A stretch of DNA of 42,846 nucleotides from JBBDQZ01 sp040905705 (GTDB lineage: Bacteria; Bacteroidota; Rhodothermia; Balneolales; Natronogracilivirgulaceae). How positions within the stretch are numbered: position 1 is the stretch's first letter; each line of letters opens with the position of its first letter. This document shows positions 26,020 through 35,697 of this stretch, piece after piece. The stretch lies in the NCBI GenBank assembly GCA_040905705.1, contig JBBDQZ010000022.1, forward strand, positions 1 to 42,846, given 5' to 3'. The notes beneath the pieces were generated by a model. That model worked only from the letters and a program-made list of their open reading frames with translations. It was not told the DNA's origin and did no database searches. The translations under genes and the position numbers were made by a program.

Positions 26020-26499
26020 TTAAGACAGGGAATCTATTCGACCAAATAGAGAGATCATCTCCAGAATGGACATTGCAGCTTCCCCGCCTTTGTTACCAGC
26101 TTTTGTACCAGCCCTTTCGATAGCTTGATCAATAGAATCAGTGGTCAAAACACCAAATCCAATTGGAGTTTGATATTTCAGCATCATATCGGAAATGCCT
26201 CTTGTCGTTGCTCCTGCCACAAAATCAAAATGAGGTGTTGAACCACGAATAATCACACCAAGACAAATAAGAGCATCATACATCCTCTTTTCAGCCAGTT
26301 TGGCAGTAACCAATGGGATTTCAAAAGATCCGGGACAATATACGACATCAATACGGTTTTCATCAACCCCGTGGCGTTTCAACATATCAACGGCTCCTTC
26401 AAGCAGCCGCTCTGTAATAAAGCTGTTCCAACGGGATATAACGATCCCGATTCTGGCGTCTTTAACGTTAAAAGTTCCTTCTATCTTATTCACTTGCAT
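26020..26499 (-). CDS. ribH: 6,7-dimethyl-8-ribityllumazine synthase
   Basis: Penultimate step of riboflavin synthesis, normally a 60-mer or decamer capsid-like enzyme. The 159 residues carry IVISRWNSFITERLLEGA (19-36), VVYCPGSFEIPL (52-63), GVIIRGSTPHFDFVA with the catalytic H90, and GVLTTDSIDQAIERAGTKAGNKG. Its ATG overlaps the stop of the preceding PHP gene by one base. No FMN riboswitch is visible, as expected for a gene inside an operon. The other rib genes are not in this window. Confidence 0.97.
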   Translation of the reverse strand: MQVNKIEGTFNVKDARIGIVISRWNSFITERLLEGAVDMLKRHGVDENRIDVVYCPGSFEIPLVTAKLAEKRMYDALICLGVIIRGSTPHFDFVAGATTRGISDMMLKYQTPIGFGVLTTDSIDQAIERAGTKAGNKGGEAAMSILEMISLFGRIDSLS

Positions 26500-27350
26500 T
26501 AGGTATGCGGATACGTTCCTGTTACACCGGATGATGGTATCTCCGATATGTTCAATAATGGGGAATCAGTTCCAAGCTTTACATATACCACTCCTAAGTG
26601 GTAAAAGTCCTGAACCTTTCCATGAAAATCAGATCCTCCGGTTACTATCAGATCATTGATATGACAGTAATCCATATATCTGCGTTGATAATCCACAGAA
26701 TGGGACGGATGATAACACTCGATACCATCCAGTCCATAATCTTTCAACCTTCTTAATTCAATAAAATTATAGTTATCTGCCGGATGGGCAAGTACGGCAC
26801 AGCCACCTGCCTGATGTACTTTGTCTATTGCTTCCGAAATATCGGGATAATCGATCCTGTGATAAGCTTTTGAGTGATTGCCAAGATACCGGAAAAACAC
26901 ATCACGGGTATCCACAGCAAATCCTTTTCTTATCATGACACGTGCGATATGAGGCCGGCCGATAGTACCGCTTCCGGCTTCACCAAGAACTTCATCATAA
27001 GTTATATCAAAACCAAGTTTGTTCAAATTAGCAATGATTACTTTCGCTCGTTGTCTTCTTCGGTTTTTCTGATAACTGAACAAACGTTGCATAATACCGG
27101 AATCTTCAAAGCCATAAGCAAGCAGATGAGCCTCTCGGCCCTCAAACAGAGTACTGATCTCAGCTCCCCGGATCACCGTTATGCCATATTCCTTTGAAGC
27201 CATTTTCGCTTCTTCCACACCGGAAATAGTATCATGGTCAGTGATGGCTATCACATCCAGCTTTCGCTCGCTGGCAAGAGAAACCGTTTTGGCCGGGGTC
27301 AGTTTTCCATCAGATGCCGTAGTATGAATATGAAGATCGGCTTTCAGCAA
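26499..27350 (-). CDS. PHP-domain phosphoesterase
   Basis: Metal-dependent phosphoesterase of the PHP family, closest in layout to stand-alone enzymes such as YciV/RNase AM or the 3',5'-nucleotide bisphosphate phosphatases. The true substrate cannot be read from sequence. The 283 residues begin with DLHIHTTASDG (metal ligands H7 and H9), then ITDHDTISG (D38, H39, D40), GAEIST (E63 region), GRPHIARVMI, AVLAHPADN and a closing GGSDFHG. The start must be TTG at 27350: the HxH motif is at residue 7 and upstream codons offer no ATG or GTG before the preceding stop region. It lies 4 bases after the S41 protease stop. Confidence 0.9.
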   Translation of the reverse strand: MLKADLHIHTTASDGKLTPAKTVSLASERKLDVIAITDHDTISGVEEAKMASKEYGITVIRGAEISTLFEGREAHLLAYGFEDSGIMQRLFSYQKNRRRQRAKVIIANLNKLGFDITYDEVLGEAGSGTIGRPHIARVMIRKGFAVDTRDVFFRYLGNHSKAYHRIDYPDISEAIDKVHQAGGCAVLAHPADNYNFIELRRLKDYGLDGIECYHPSHSVDYQRRYMDYCHINDLIVTGGSDFHGKVQDFYHLGVVYVKLGTDSPLLNISEIPSSGVTGTYPHT

Positions 27351-27354
27351 ATAA

Positions 27355-29001
27355 CTATGGATTAATAATGGACGCGTACCGGGAATTGTCTTTTAAAACA
27401 TCAATTGCTTCCAGGGTTAACTCATCGTTAATTAACGATTTTTGCATCCGTCCGGTACGTCCTTCATATCGGGATACAAGTTCAAGATACAATTCCCGCT
27501 TGATATATTCGGAGTATTTTTCTTTTACTTTTTCTTTTTCAATAGCAATTAACTCCTCCATCTCCTGGATAGGTCTGATGGACTCTTCATTCAAAAATTC
27601 GTCCAAAGACTCCCCGAATCTTTGCAAATGTCGCTCGGCACGGGTTGTGTATTGAAATTCATTATCGTCCAGGTATTGCATAAACTCATTGAACAGCATA
27701 TCCCGATCGTTATGCTGATCGAAATGTTCATGTTCTGATGTATACTCATTGGCAAAAAAGAAATAGTGGCTATTTTGAAGCAGTGCGATTTCCAGCATGC
27801 TCTGTTGCCTGTTTTCTTTCAGGATATCCGGCTCAATGCCTATACCCTCGTAGACTGTCCGGCCGGACTTGGTAGTAAATCGGTTCCTGAGCGAATCGTG
27901 TACCTGATCCGTGGATCCTACATCTTCTCCAGTAACAAATGGAGTCGATTGAATAGATCGCCCACTGGCTGTAAAATATTTGGATGTGGTGATTTTTAAA
28001 GCCGTATTGTATGAAAGAGGCTGAATAATCTGTACAAGGCCTTTTCCAAAACTCCGTTCACCTATGATCACTGCCCGGTCTAAATCCTGTAGAGAACCGC
28101 TAACAATTTCGGAGGCGCTTGCACTTCCATGATTTTGCAATATGATCAGAGGTTTATTTTTAAAAACAGGGTCCTCCGACGTTTCATATACTTGATTGGC
28201 CCTTGACATTCGACCCTCAGTCCATACCACTTTCTGACCCGCAGGAATAAATATATCAATTAATTTAACCGCTTCATCCAGCAACCCGCCCGGGTTGTTG
28301 CGCAAATCAAGCACCAACCCTTCCATTGAACCCTCTTCTTCCATCTCCAGTATAGCGCTCCGGACTTCCTCTGCAGCGTTCTGCGTAAAACGTTGCAGTA
28401 ACACATACCCGATGCGGGGTTCTTCCTCAAGCAAACCATAATATGAGATATTTTTGACGTCGATCGTCTCACGCGTCAACTCAAAATCGAGGTTATCTTC
28501 AATACCGAAACGGTGAATAGTGAGGATGACCTTGGAACCGGGCTCTCCGCGAAGCAGGCTTTGGATATCTTCCGGACTCATTTGACTGACATCAATACCG
28601 TCGACTTCCATGATGACGTCACCCGTACGTATACCCCGCTTTTCAGCCGAATACCCTTCAATTGGAGCAATAACTACCAGCTGTCCTCCACGAGCGCCTA
28701 TTTCCAATCCAACACCGGCATATTGACCGGTTGTGACAATATCCATCTGATGACTTTCCGACTCATCAATCAACACCGTATACGGGTCAAGTTCGTCCAG
28801 CATGGCATTGATTCCGGAGCGAATCAGTTGTTCGGGATCAACTTCATTGATATATATACTGGATACATTTTCATAAACTTCACTAAAAATTGTGAAATTT
28901 TTCTTGATAAGGAAGTACGCATCGGAACGCAGAACAAAACCCGCACCGGTCATCCCTGATATAAGAATCAATATGAACAGGTATCGGGATGAAAATCGCA
29001 T
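27355..29001 (-). CDS. S41 family C-terminal processing peptidase
   Basis: Periplasmic serine protease of the CtpA/Prc family, which trims or degrades proteins from their C-termini and often controls peptidoglycan hydrolases. From ATG 29001 it has 548 residues: an N-terminal signal-anchor (MRFSSRYLFILILISGM), a PDZ domain around IAPIEGYSAEKRGIRTGDVIMEVDGID, then LVLDLRNNPGGLLDEAV, the nucleophile region NHGSASASEIVSG and the catalytic Lys in ERSFGKGLVQ, so the Ser-Lys dyad is complete. A TTG at 29043, abutting the preceding stop, would add 14 residues. The C-terminal 150 residues are helical and charged. It follows the lytic transglycosylase gene, echoing known Ctp control of wall hydrolases (inference). 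Confidence 0.93.
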   Translation of the reverse strand: MRFSSRYLFILILISGMTGAGFVLRSDAYFLIKKNFTIFSEVYENVSSIYINEVDPEQLIRSGINAMLDELDPYTVLIDESESHQMDIVTTGQYAGVGLEIGARGGQLVVIAPIEGYSAEKRGIRTGDVIMEVDGIDVSQMSPEDIQSLLRGEPGSKVILTIHRFGIEDNLDFELTRETIDVKNISYYGLLEEEPRIGYVLLQRFTQNAAEEVRSAILEMEEEGSMEGLVLDLRNNPGGLLDEAVKLIDIFIPAGQKVVWTEGRMSRANQVYETSEDPVFKNKPLIILQNHGSASASEIVSGSLQDLDRAVIIGERSFGKGLVQIIQPLSYNTALKITTSKYFTASGRSIQSTPFVTGEDVGSTDQVHDSLRNRFTTKSGRTVYEGIGIEPDILKENRQQSMLEIALLQNSHYFFFANEYTSEHEHFDQHNDRDMLFNEFMQYLDDNEFQYTTRAERHLQRFGESLDEFLNEESIRPIQEMEELIAIEKEKVKEKYSEYIKRELYLELVSRYEGRTGRMQKSLINDELTLEAIDVLKDNSRYASIINP

Positions 29002-29043
29002 AATCAATTTGTTAAGTGCAACAAAAAACGGATGATCTGTCAA

Positions 29044-31056
29044 TTAATTAGGTATGCGTAACGTTTGTCCCGCATAAATTCGTGTTGATTGAAGATTATT
29101 CAGACCTTGAATAGCCTGCACGGTAGTATTGAATGTTCGTGCGATGGTTATCAGATTGTCGTTTGCCCGTACTGTATAGATATTGTAATTACCGCTTCCA
29201 CTCACTGTTGTTGTGGTGGCCGTGGCAATGGAGAAATTATCCCTGTCGGTTCTGCTCATATCGTTCAAACGGGTATAATAATCCCGATGTTCGGCGGGAA
29301 CATATATAGTCAAACGCTGCCCGGGCCTGATGAGATTACCAATCTGATTCCAGGAACGAATACGCCAGGCCTGTGTATTAAACCACTCAGCTATATGACC
29401 TACTGTATCCCCGGATTTCACTACATAGCTTACAGCAGCAGAATTAGCCGGCCTGTTGGGGCTTGGAGCCTGGGATGCCGTTCGCAGGCGAGCTGTTTGT
29501 GCTCTTGAAGGCTCATCCGAACGTATAGCTATGTCACTACCTCCTGGCACGGGTATTACCAGCTCCTGCCCGGGATGAATAATGCTTGAAAGCCCTTCAT
29601 TTGCCTGATAAAGCGCTCGTACTGTTGTTCCATACCGATTTGCAATTAACCCGACCGTCTCTCCTCTCCGCACTGTGTGAACTACAATATTGTTTATGCG
29701 TTGATCATCGGGAATTTCTTCATAGGCCAGCATAAATTGTTCTTTAAAACCTTTCGGAATTTTTAATGGGTAAGGGGTGTCGCCTGGCGGAGTTGCCCAT
29801 CGTAACAATTCCGGATTTAAATCCCGCAATTCCTGGGGGGTGATACCAGCACAATCAGCCAGCAAACTCAGCTCCACCGATCCCTCGATTTCAACAATGT
29901 CATACACATACGGCTCCACATCGTAAACAGACTCATATCCAAAATCTTCCGGGTTCATCGCTACAAGAGTGGCGGCAATAAATCCAGGAACATAACCCCG
30001 GGTTTCCCGTGGCAGATAGGGGTATATATTCCAGTAATTACGTTCGCCTCCGGCAAGACGGACGGAACTGAGCATTCGACGTGTACTTACATTATAATTC
30101 GCAATGGCAAGGTGCCAATCCCCGTTCCAATATTCAGATAAATCTCTGAGATGACGAGCTGCAGCACGTGTCGCTTTCACAGGGTCACGCCGTTCATCAA
30201 TCCACCAGTTGACTTCCAATCCATATACCGAACCTGTAGCATAGATAAACTGCCACATACCCACCGCCCGGGCACTTGATCGTGCCGTGGGTATCAATCC
30301 ACTCTCGATCATGGCAAGATGGATGAGCTCTTCCGGGACATTCTCCTCACGAAAAATCTCACGCATCATCGGGAAATATCGTGCGGACCGCTCCAGCCAA
30401 CGTTGCATAACCTCAGGGCGTCGAACTGTCATATAGGCTATATGATTATTCACCTGTTGATTGCGGATCAGTGGAACTTTTGTTTTTCCCATCTCAAGGT
30501 CTTCAGGAAGCACAAAAGTGTGTTTGTCAAACCAGTCATCTTCTTCAGCCAGGAGCAATTCCTCGTGAACCTGAAAGATTTCTCCGTTTACATCAATAAC
30601 AGATCCGCTGATACCATAAAACTGTTGATACTCTGTCATCACTGTCCGGTATAATTCGGAAAATTGTCGGCTTTGTTGAATCTCAGGTTGGTTATCCATT
30701 AAGTTTTGGATCGCCATCAAGCCGTCGGTAATGTATTCTTCAGCGGTTACAAGATCGTCGTTGATCTGAGCTTCCATCGATAAAAGATGCATGCGATAAA
30801 TATGAGCAAGACGCTGCAGTAACTCTTTATCAAGCTCAAAAACAGCATTCCTCTCATCATCCCGAACAGTTCGCAAGACAGAAATTTCTTCCTGTTTAAT
30901 GCCTAGCAAACCGAGTCGTTCGAAACGATGTATTGGCAGGGAAAGAGGGTCAATAGTACGATATTCAATAGATCTGTCACGTTCTCTTGCATACACAGAT
31001 CCTGCCAGGTACAATGAAACCCCTATGAGTAACAACAGTGAGCGAGACATGGCCAT
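29044..31056 (-). CDS. LysM lytic transglycosylase (MltD-like)
   Basis: Periplasmic or outer-membrane-associated peptidoglycan hydrolase that cleaves the MurNAc-GlcNAc bond with 1,6-anhydro product. The 670-residue precursor starts with a signal peptide (MSRSLLLLIGVSLYLAGSVYA after the first Met-Ala). An SLT domain lies at about 230-390, with catalytic E251 in LAMIESG, then RAVGMWQF and WHLAIANYN. Three LysM repeats follow at about 457-506, 550-600 and 625-670 (VHTVRRGETVGLIANRYG, YVVKSGDTVGHIAEWFN, YTVRANDNLITIARTFN). About 200 residues between the signal peptide and the SLT domain are helical with no known domain. It is followed directly by the S41 protease. Confidence 0.94.
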   Translation of the reverse strand: MAMSRSLLLLIGVSLYLAGSVYARERDRSIEYRTIDPLSLPIHRFERLGLLGIKQEEISVLRTVRDDERNAVFELDKELLQRLAHIYRMHLLSMEAQINDDLVTAEEYITDGLMAIQNLMDNQPEIQQSRQFSELYRTVMTEYQQFYGISGSVIDVNGEIFQVHEELLLAEEDDWFDKHTFVLPEDLEMGKTKVPLIRNQQVNNHIAYMTVRRPEVMQRWLERSARYFPMMREIFREENVPEELIHLAMIESGLIPTARSSARAVGMWQFIYATGSVYGLEVNWWIDERRDPVKATRAAARHLRDLSEYWNGDWHLAIANYNVSTRRMLSSVRLAGGERNYWNIYPYLPRETRGYVPGFIAATLVAMNPEDFGYESVYDVEPYVYDIVEIEGSVELSLLADCAGITPQELRDLNPELLRWATPPGDTPYPLKIPKGFKEQFMLAYEEIPDDQRINNIVVHTVRRGETVGLIANRYGTTVRALYQANEGLSSIIHPGQELVIPVPGGSDIAIRSDEPSRAQTARLRTASQAPSPNRPANSAAVSYVVKSGDTVGHIAEWFNTQAWRIRSWNQIGNLIRPGQRLTIYVPAEHRDYYTRLNDMSRTDRDNFSIATATTTTVSGSGNYNIYTVRANDNLITIARTFNTTVQAIQGLNNLQSTRIYAGQTLRIPN

Positions 31057-31189
31057 AAATTTAACTTTTCAAGATATCGGTGCTCTGGAACGCCTGTTAA
31101 TAGAAATTAAATCAATCACAATAACTTGTTAAGTTACGCTTAAAGAAGCAAAAACGAAAGAATCGCAAGATATTTCCACTTAATAAATT

Positions 31190-32866
31190 TTATCTGCTGC
31201 CAGACCAACGTTGTACAATCGGCAGGCGACGTCCCGATCCGAATGCTTTGGAACTAACACGCAATCCCGGTGCCGCCTGTCTTCTTTTATATTCGTTTCG
31301 ATCCACCATCCGAATAACCTCCCAAACCTGCTCCTCAGAGTAGCCCCGTTTCACAATTTGCTGTGCGGACAGCAGGTCTTCGACATATGCCTTGAGAATA
31401 CCATCCAGCACATAATAGTCGGGAAGGCTGTCGGTATCTTTCTGATCGGGGCGCAGTTCGGCGCTCGGTGGTTTCTCAATTGTGCTCCAGGGAATGACCT
31501 CTTTTTTGAAATATTCGTTATTAATCCAACGAGAAACGGCATACACCTCTGTTTTGAAGATATCGGCCAGTATCGACAAACCACCGGCCATATCTCCATA
31601 TAAAGTGCAATAGCCTACAGCCAATTCCGATTTGTTACCGGTATTCAACAGCATATCTCCGAATTTGTTGGATACGGCCATCAAAATGGCGCCACGAGTT
31701 CGGCTTTGTAGATTCTCTTCCGCAACCCCAAATTCACTTTCTCCGAATATTGGATACAGCGCTTTTAAATAAGAATCATAAATGTCTTTAATTGGCAGTT
31801 CATATAGTTTGATACCCAAATTACGGGCCAATTGGCCGGAATCGGTCACACTCCCTTTTGATGAAAAATGAGACGGCATCGTAATTCCGGTTACATTTTT
31901 GGGCCCCAGGGCATCCTGAGCAATCACAGCGGTAAGCGCCGAATCAATCCCTCCACTTAATCCAAGTACCGCTCGTCCGGACATTCCACTTTTGGTAACA
32001 TAATCCCGAAGTCCCATGACAAGTGCCTGAAACAATCGCTCTTCTTTGCCGGGAAAAGGGTTCATTGCTTTTTGAGACCGGGCAGTTAACGTGCTGCCAT
32101 CGGTATTCCATTCAAAATCAGCACAGTCTTCATCCAGAGTAGCGAGCCTGATCAATACCTCTCCCGACTTTGTTACAGCCGTACTCGCGCCATCAAAAAT
32201 AATTTCAGAATTGGCACCAACCTGATTCGCATAGATAACAGGCATTTTCAGCCGCTTGGCTTGTCGCCTCAACATTTCTTCACGCAATTCAGGTTTGTTC
32301 CTGGAAAAAGGCGATGCAGATATATTCACCAGTACTTCGGCTCCCTGTTTTTTCAACATGGCTGCCGGATCTACTTCATAAGCACGATAATTGTACTCAT
32401 TTTGGTTATTCCAGATATCCTCACAGATAGTAATGCCCCATTTTCGGCCAGCCCATTCTGTGACATGAATGGCCTTATTGGGTTCAAAATAGCGAAACTC
32501 ATCAAAAACATCATAGGTAGGCAACAAGGTTTTGTAAACTTCATCCACTACACTACCCTGATGTGCAAGGATAGCGGCATTATAAACAGGCCTGCCCGGA
32601 CGGGCCTTGTTGGAACGAATTGAACCAAATAGTATTCCGGTTTTGTGCGTAGCTGCAATGATCAGCTCCGTCTGTTTATAAACGAAATTCAAAAAATCGT
32701 CACGTTCAAGCAGATCCATCGGCGGATAACCACAAACCACCAGCTCCGGCAATATGAGCAATTCCACCCCGTCTCTTTCCGCATTTTTCAGAGCACCAAG
32801 AATGGTGCGGGTGTTACCTGATATATCACCGACTATAACATTGAGTTGTTGAATTCGGATAATCAT
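31190..32866 (-). CDS. nadE: glutamine-dependent NAD+ synthase
   Basis: Last step of NAD synthesis: amidation of deamido-NAD, using ammonia released from glutamine. The 558-residue protein is a fusion. The N-terminal nitrilase-type glutaminase has the Glu-Lys-Cys triad E41 (LPELVVCGYPPMDLL), K112 (VYKTLLPTYDVFDE) and C148 (ITICEDIW). The C-terminal synthetase has the ATP-pyrophosphatase P-loop LGLSGGIDSAL (302-312, SGGIDS at 304-309), GDMAGGLSILADIFKTEVYA and a final KRRQAAPGLRVSSKAFGSGR. It is divergent from the GNAT gene; the lytic transglycosylase gene starts 133 bases after its stop, so co-transcription is uncertain. Confidence 0.97.
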   Translation of the reverse strand: MIIRIQQLNVIVGDISGNTRTILGALKNAERDGVELLILPELVVCGYPPMDLLERDDFLNFVYKQTELIIAATHKTGILFGSIRSNKARPGRPVYNAAILAHQGSVVDEVYKTLLPTYDVFDEFRYFEPNKAIHVTEWAGRKWGITICEDIWNNQNEYNYRAYEVDPAAMLKKQGAEVLVNISASPFSRNKPELREEMLRRQAKRLKMPVIYANQVGANSEIIFDGASTAVTKSGEVLIRLATLDEDCADFEWNTDGSTLTARSQKAMNPFPGKEERLFQALVMGLRDYVTKSGMSGRAVLGLSGGIDSALTAVIAQDALGPKNVTGITMPSHFSSKGSVTDSGQLARNLGIKLYELPIKDIYDSYLKALYPIFGESEFGVAEENLQSRTRGAILMAVSNKFGDMLLNTGNKSELAVGYCTLYGDMAGGLSILADIFKTEVYAVSRWINNEYFKKEVIPWSTIEKPPSAELRPDQKDTDSLPDYYVLDGILKAYVEDLLSAQQIVKRGYSEEQVWEVIRMVDRNEYKRRQAAPGLRVSSKAFGSGRRLPIVQRWSGSR

Positions 32867-33024
32867 GGAGAAAAAAAATGAAAACGGACTGTTTCTGTTT
32901 ATAGTTTGTTATACATTATCAAAATAATGGGAAGCCATATACATGCCCGTTTACTGCTTTTGAAGCCTGCCATTAATCAACCTGCGTTATAGTGGACGTG
33001 ATGCAAAGAATAAAATAGTGCTGT

Positions 33025-33483
33025 ATGGATAAGAGCACAAAATCTATTAATAAAAATATCACTATCCGCTGCAATGACATCACCTATCTGCAAGCGGTCA
33101 TGAATCTGAACCGTCTTATTTTCCGGGAAAACCGCCTGATCAATCGTATGGACCATGATCCGCTTGTTATCCTCACTGCTCATAACGATGAACAGCTTGT
33201 AGGCTTTAAAGTTGGTTACGCACTGAGCCGACATATCTTTTACTCTGCCAAAGGTGCCGTTTTACCCTTATATCGCAGACAGGGCATCGCTACCCGGCTG
33301 CTTCTTGAAATGATGACTAATGCCGCCTCGATGGGTAGCCGGGAACTTCGCTATGATACTTTTCCGGCGCTCTATCCGGGCATGCTGATACTCGGACTTA
33401 AACTTGGTTTTCATATTAAGTTCGCCCGATGGAATCCTGAATACAACGATTTCCAGGTCCGTCTTTATAAAAAACTCAAATGA
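33025..33483 (+). CDS. GNAT family N-acetyltransferase
   Basis: Small acetyltransferase (152 residues) of unknown target. The acetyl-CoA binding motif A is visible as GAVLPLYRRQGIATRLL (about 77-93, pattern RRxGxA), preceded by the strand pair DEQLVGFKVGYALS and followed by a helix and the strand GSRELRYDTF, then GLKLGFHIKFARW near the end (typical motif B). The gene is single; its 3' end overlaps the convergent Nudix gene by 8 bases. Confidence 0.85.
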   Translation: MDKSTKSINKNITIRCNDITYLQAVMNLNRLIFRENRLINRMDHDPLVILTAHNDEQLVGFKVGYALSRHIFYSAKGAVLPLYRRQGIATRLLLEMMTNAASMGSRELRYDTFPALYPGMLILGLKLGFHIKFARWNPEYNDFQVRLYKKLK

Positions 33484-33967
33484 TTTTTGGCAACGGTACA
33501 GACTGATCAAGACAATCGGCGGGAAACCCTTTCTGTAAATACCGGGGATATACGTCCGGATGATCCAGTTGGTCAAAAGGGATGAAAGCAACATCGCGGA
33601 TGATCTGATCGCATTCCGGGAGTTCCGGGTCAACTCCTTTTTGTACAGTACCCCTGCGCTTTTCACAATGAAAATAAAATTCAACAGCATGCACCTCCTG
33701 TGAACGAACCTCATGGATATACCACAGCGGGCCAGCCAATACTTCCAGCCCGGTTTCTTCACGCAGTTCTCGCTCAACAGCATTTGTCAAACGTTCTCCA
33801 AATCGAACTCCCCCTCCCGGTGGCATCCAGATCGCTCCTCCTGTAACGGGTGAAATCAAATTCACCATCAGCAGGGCATCACCATCCGTCAACAATCCGT
33901 TAGCACGCACTCTGACCGTCTTTACATAGCGGCTATCCGGTTTTAAATCGGAGCCCGGTTCATTCAT
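33476..33967 (-). CDS. Nudix hydrolase
   Basis: Hydrolase of nucleoside diphosphate-linked substrates; the exact substrate is unknown. The 163-residue protein has a full Nudix box at about 52-74: GGVRFGERLTNAVERELREE then TGL, with the GX5EX7REUXEEXGU pattern intact. A preceding MPPGGG run and the beta region DALLMVNLISPVTGGAIWM fit the family. It starts one base after the pyrG stop, so it is almost certainly in one transcript with pyrG. A link to pyrimidine nucleotide clean-up is suggested by context but unproven. It converges on the GNAT gene with an 8-base overlap. Confidence 0.92.
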   Translation of the reverse strand: MNEPGSDLKPDSRYVKTVRVRANGLLTDGDALLMVNLISPVTGGAIWMPPGGGVRFGERLTNAVERELREETGLEVLAGPLWYIHEVRSQEVHAVEFYFHCEKRRGTVQKGVDPELPECDQIIRDVAFIPFDQLDHPDVYPRYLQKGFPADCLDQSVPLPKII

Positions 33968-33968
33968 G

Positions 33969-35627
33969 TCAAATGGTCTGTATCTGGTTAATAGTACTTA
34001 TATCTTCGATCAGATTTTTCACAGATGCAAATTGATATGCCGCCTCTACAAAACTGACAAAAAGCGGATGGGGATGTTTTACCGTACTTTTCAATTCAGG
34101 ATGAAACTGAACCCCGACAAACCAGGGATGATCCATATTGATCTCCACAATTTCCACCAGATCCCTCTCCGGGTTGATTCCTGTCATTTTCATACCGTGT
34201 TCAGCAAGCTGCTCTCTGTAACCGTTATTGAGCTCATAGCGGTGACGATGTCGTTCATTAATATTTTTTTCGCCATAAGCAGCAGCGGCAAGTGAACCTT
34301 GCTTCAAAGCGCATGCGTATGCTCCGAGACGCATTGTGCCGCCTTTGTCATCAATATTTTTCTGATCAAGCATAAGATCCACAATCGGATATTTTGTATC
34401 GGGATTGAATTCCGTGCTGTTGGCATCTTTCCATCCGCAGACATTCCGTGCAAATTCGATCACTGCACATTGCATGCCCAGGCATATACCGAAAAATGGA
34501 ATCCCTTTTTCCCGCGCATACTGTACCGCGATGAGCTTTCCTTCAATGCCCCGTCCACCAAATCCCGGTGCAACCAGTATTCCGCAAACTCCTTTGAGTT
34601 GTTCCTCAATATTTTCTTCTTCCAGACGATCCGAAGAGACGTAGACGATATCTATTTCACAATTATTCAGAGCGCCGGCGTGTTTAAATGCTTCAACAAT
34701 GGACAAATAGGCGTCCTGATGATCGACATATTTTCCTACCAGAGCAACCCGGATTCTATGATCAGGAAACAAAACAGATTGAACAAAACGGGTCCAGCTG
34801 GTCAAATCAGGTTGATTCGCACGTATATTCAGTTTTTTAATAACCCGTTGGTCAAGCTCTTCTTTTTTCATCAGCAGAGGCACTTCATAAATGGATTTGG
34901 CATCCAGAGAGGCTATCACGTCTTCATTTTCAACATTGCAGAACTGGGCGATTTTTCTACGTATGGAGTGATCCAGAGGAATTTCAGCTCGACAGACGAG
35001 GATATCCGGTTGCAGCCCGAGTTCATAGATCGTTTTGACAGAGTGCTGAGTTGGTTTGGTTTTCAGTTCTCCAGCTGCTTTCAGATAGGGAACGAGCGTC
35101 AGATGTATGGAGAGTGTATCATTTCTACCGACATCGTATCGAAGTTGACGCATTGCCTCTATATAAGGCAGACCTTCGATATCGCCGACCGTACCGCCTA
35201 TCTCAACAATGACAATGTCAAATTTTCCGGAGTCACCTGTAGCTTTTACACGGGATTTGATTTCATCGGTTATATGTGGAATAACCTGGACTGTCTGCCC
35301 CAGATAAGCGCCTTTTCTTTCTTTGGATATAACGTCGAAATAAATCCGGCCGGTAGTTACATTGTTATCCTGAGATGTTGGAATATTTAGAAAACGTTCA
35401 TAATGGCCGAGATCAAGATCCGTTTCCGCTCCATCATCGGTGACATAGACTTCCCCGTGTTCATAGGGATTCATGGTGCCGGGATCGACATTGATGTAAG
35501 GATCAAGTTTAAGGATAGTAACTCTCAATCCACGGGTTGCGAGAAGCAATCCAAGAGATGAACAAATAATTCCTTTACCAAGAGAAGACGTAACTCCTCC
35601 TGTTACAAATATATACTTTGGGTTCAT
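33969..35627 (-). CDS. pyrG: CTP synthase
   Basis: Makes CTP from UTP, ATP and glutamine-derived ammonia. The 552 residues include the N-terminal synthetase motif KYIFVTGGVTSSLGKGI (4-20), KLDPYINVDPGTMNPYEHGE, EIGGTVGDIEGLPYIEA, and the C-terminal class I glutamine amidotransferase with GFGGRGIEGK, the nucleophile in FFGICLGMQ (around residue 385) and the His-Glu pair in GVQFHPEL. Length and motif order are standard. It is followed with a one-base gap by the Nudix gene. A long open frame on the opposite strand (34299-35390) is judged to be a shadow. Confidence 0.98.
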   Translation of the reverse strand: MNPKYIFVTGGVTSSLGKGIICSSLGLLLATRGLRVTILKLDPYINVDPGTMNPYEHGEVYVTDDGAETDLDLGHYERFLNIPTSQDNNVTTGRIYFDVISKERKGAYLGQTVQVIPHITDEIKSRVKATGDSGKFDIVIVEIGGTVGDIEGLPYIEAMRQLRYDVGRNDTLSIHLTLVPYLKAAGELKTKPTQHSVKTIYELGLQPDILVCRAEIPLDHSIRRKIAQFCNVENEDVIASLDAKSIYEVPLLMKKEELDQRVIKKLNIRANQPDLTSWTRFVQSVLFPDHRIRVALVGKYVDHQDAYLSIVEAFKHAGALNNCEIDIVYVSSDRLEEENIEEQLKGVCGILVAPGFGGRGIEGKLIAVQYAREKGIPFFGICLGMQCAVIEFARNVCGWKDANSTEFNPDTKYPIVDLMLDQKNIDDKGGTMRLGAYACALKQGSLAAAAYGEKNINERHRHRYELNNGYREQLAEHGMKMTGINPERDLVEIVEINMDHPWFVGVQFHPELKSTVKHPHPLFVSFVEAAYQFASVKNLIEDISTINQIQTI

Positions 35628-35697
35628 CAGTGAGGTGCAGGCTTAGTGAAAGGTTATAGAAAAATAGCAGTATTAACCCGACCTTTCAAATCGGAAT

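Noticed and set aside
34299..35390. A 363-codon open frame on the plus strand
   Set aside because: It lies wholly antisense to pyrG, whose motifs are fully conserved. The product has no recognisable domain and a shadow-like composition rich in Phe, Ile, Asn and Cys.
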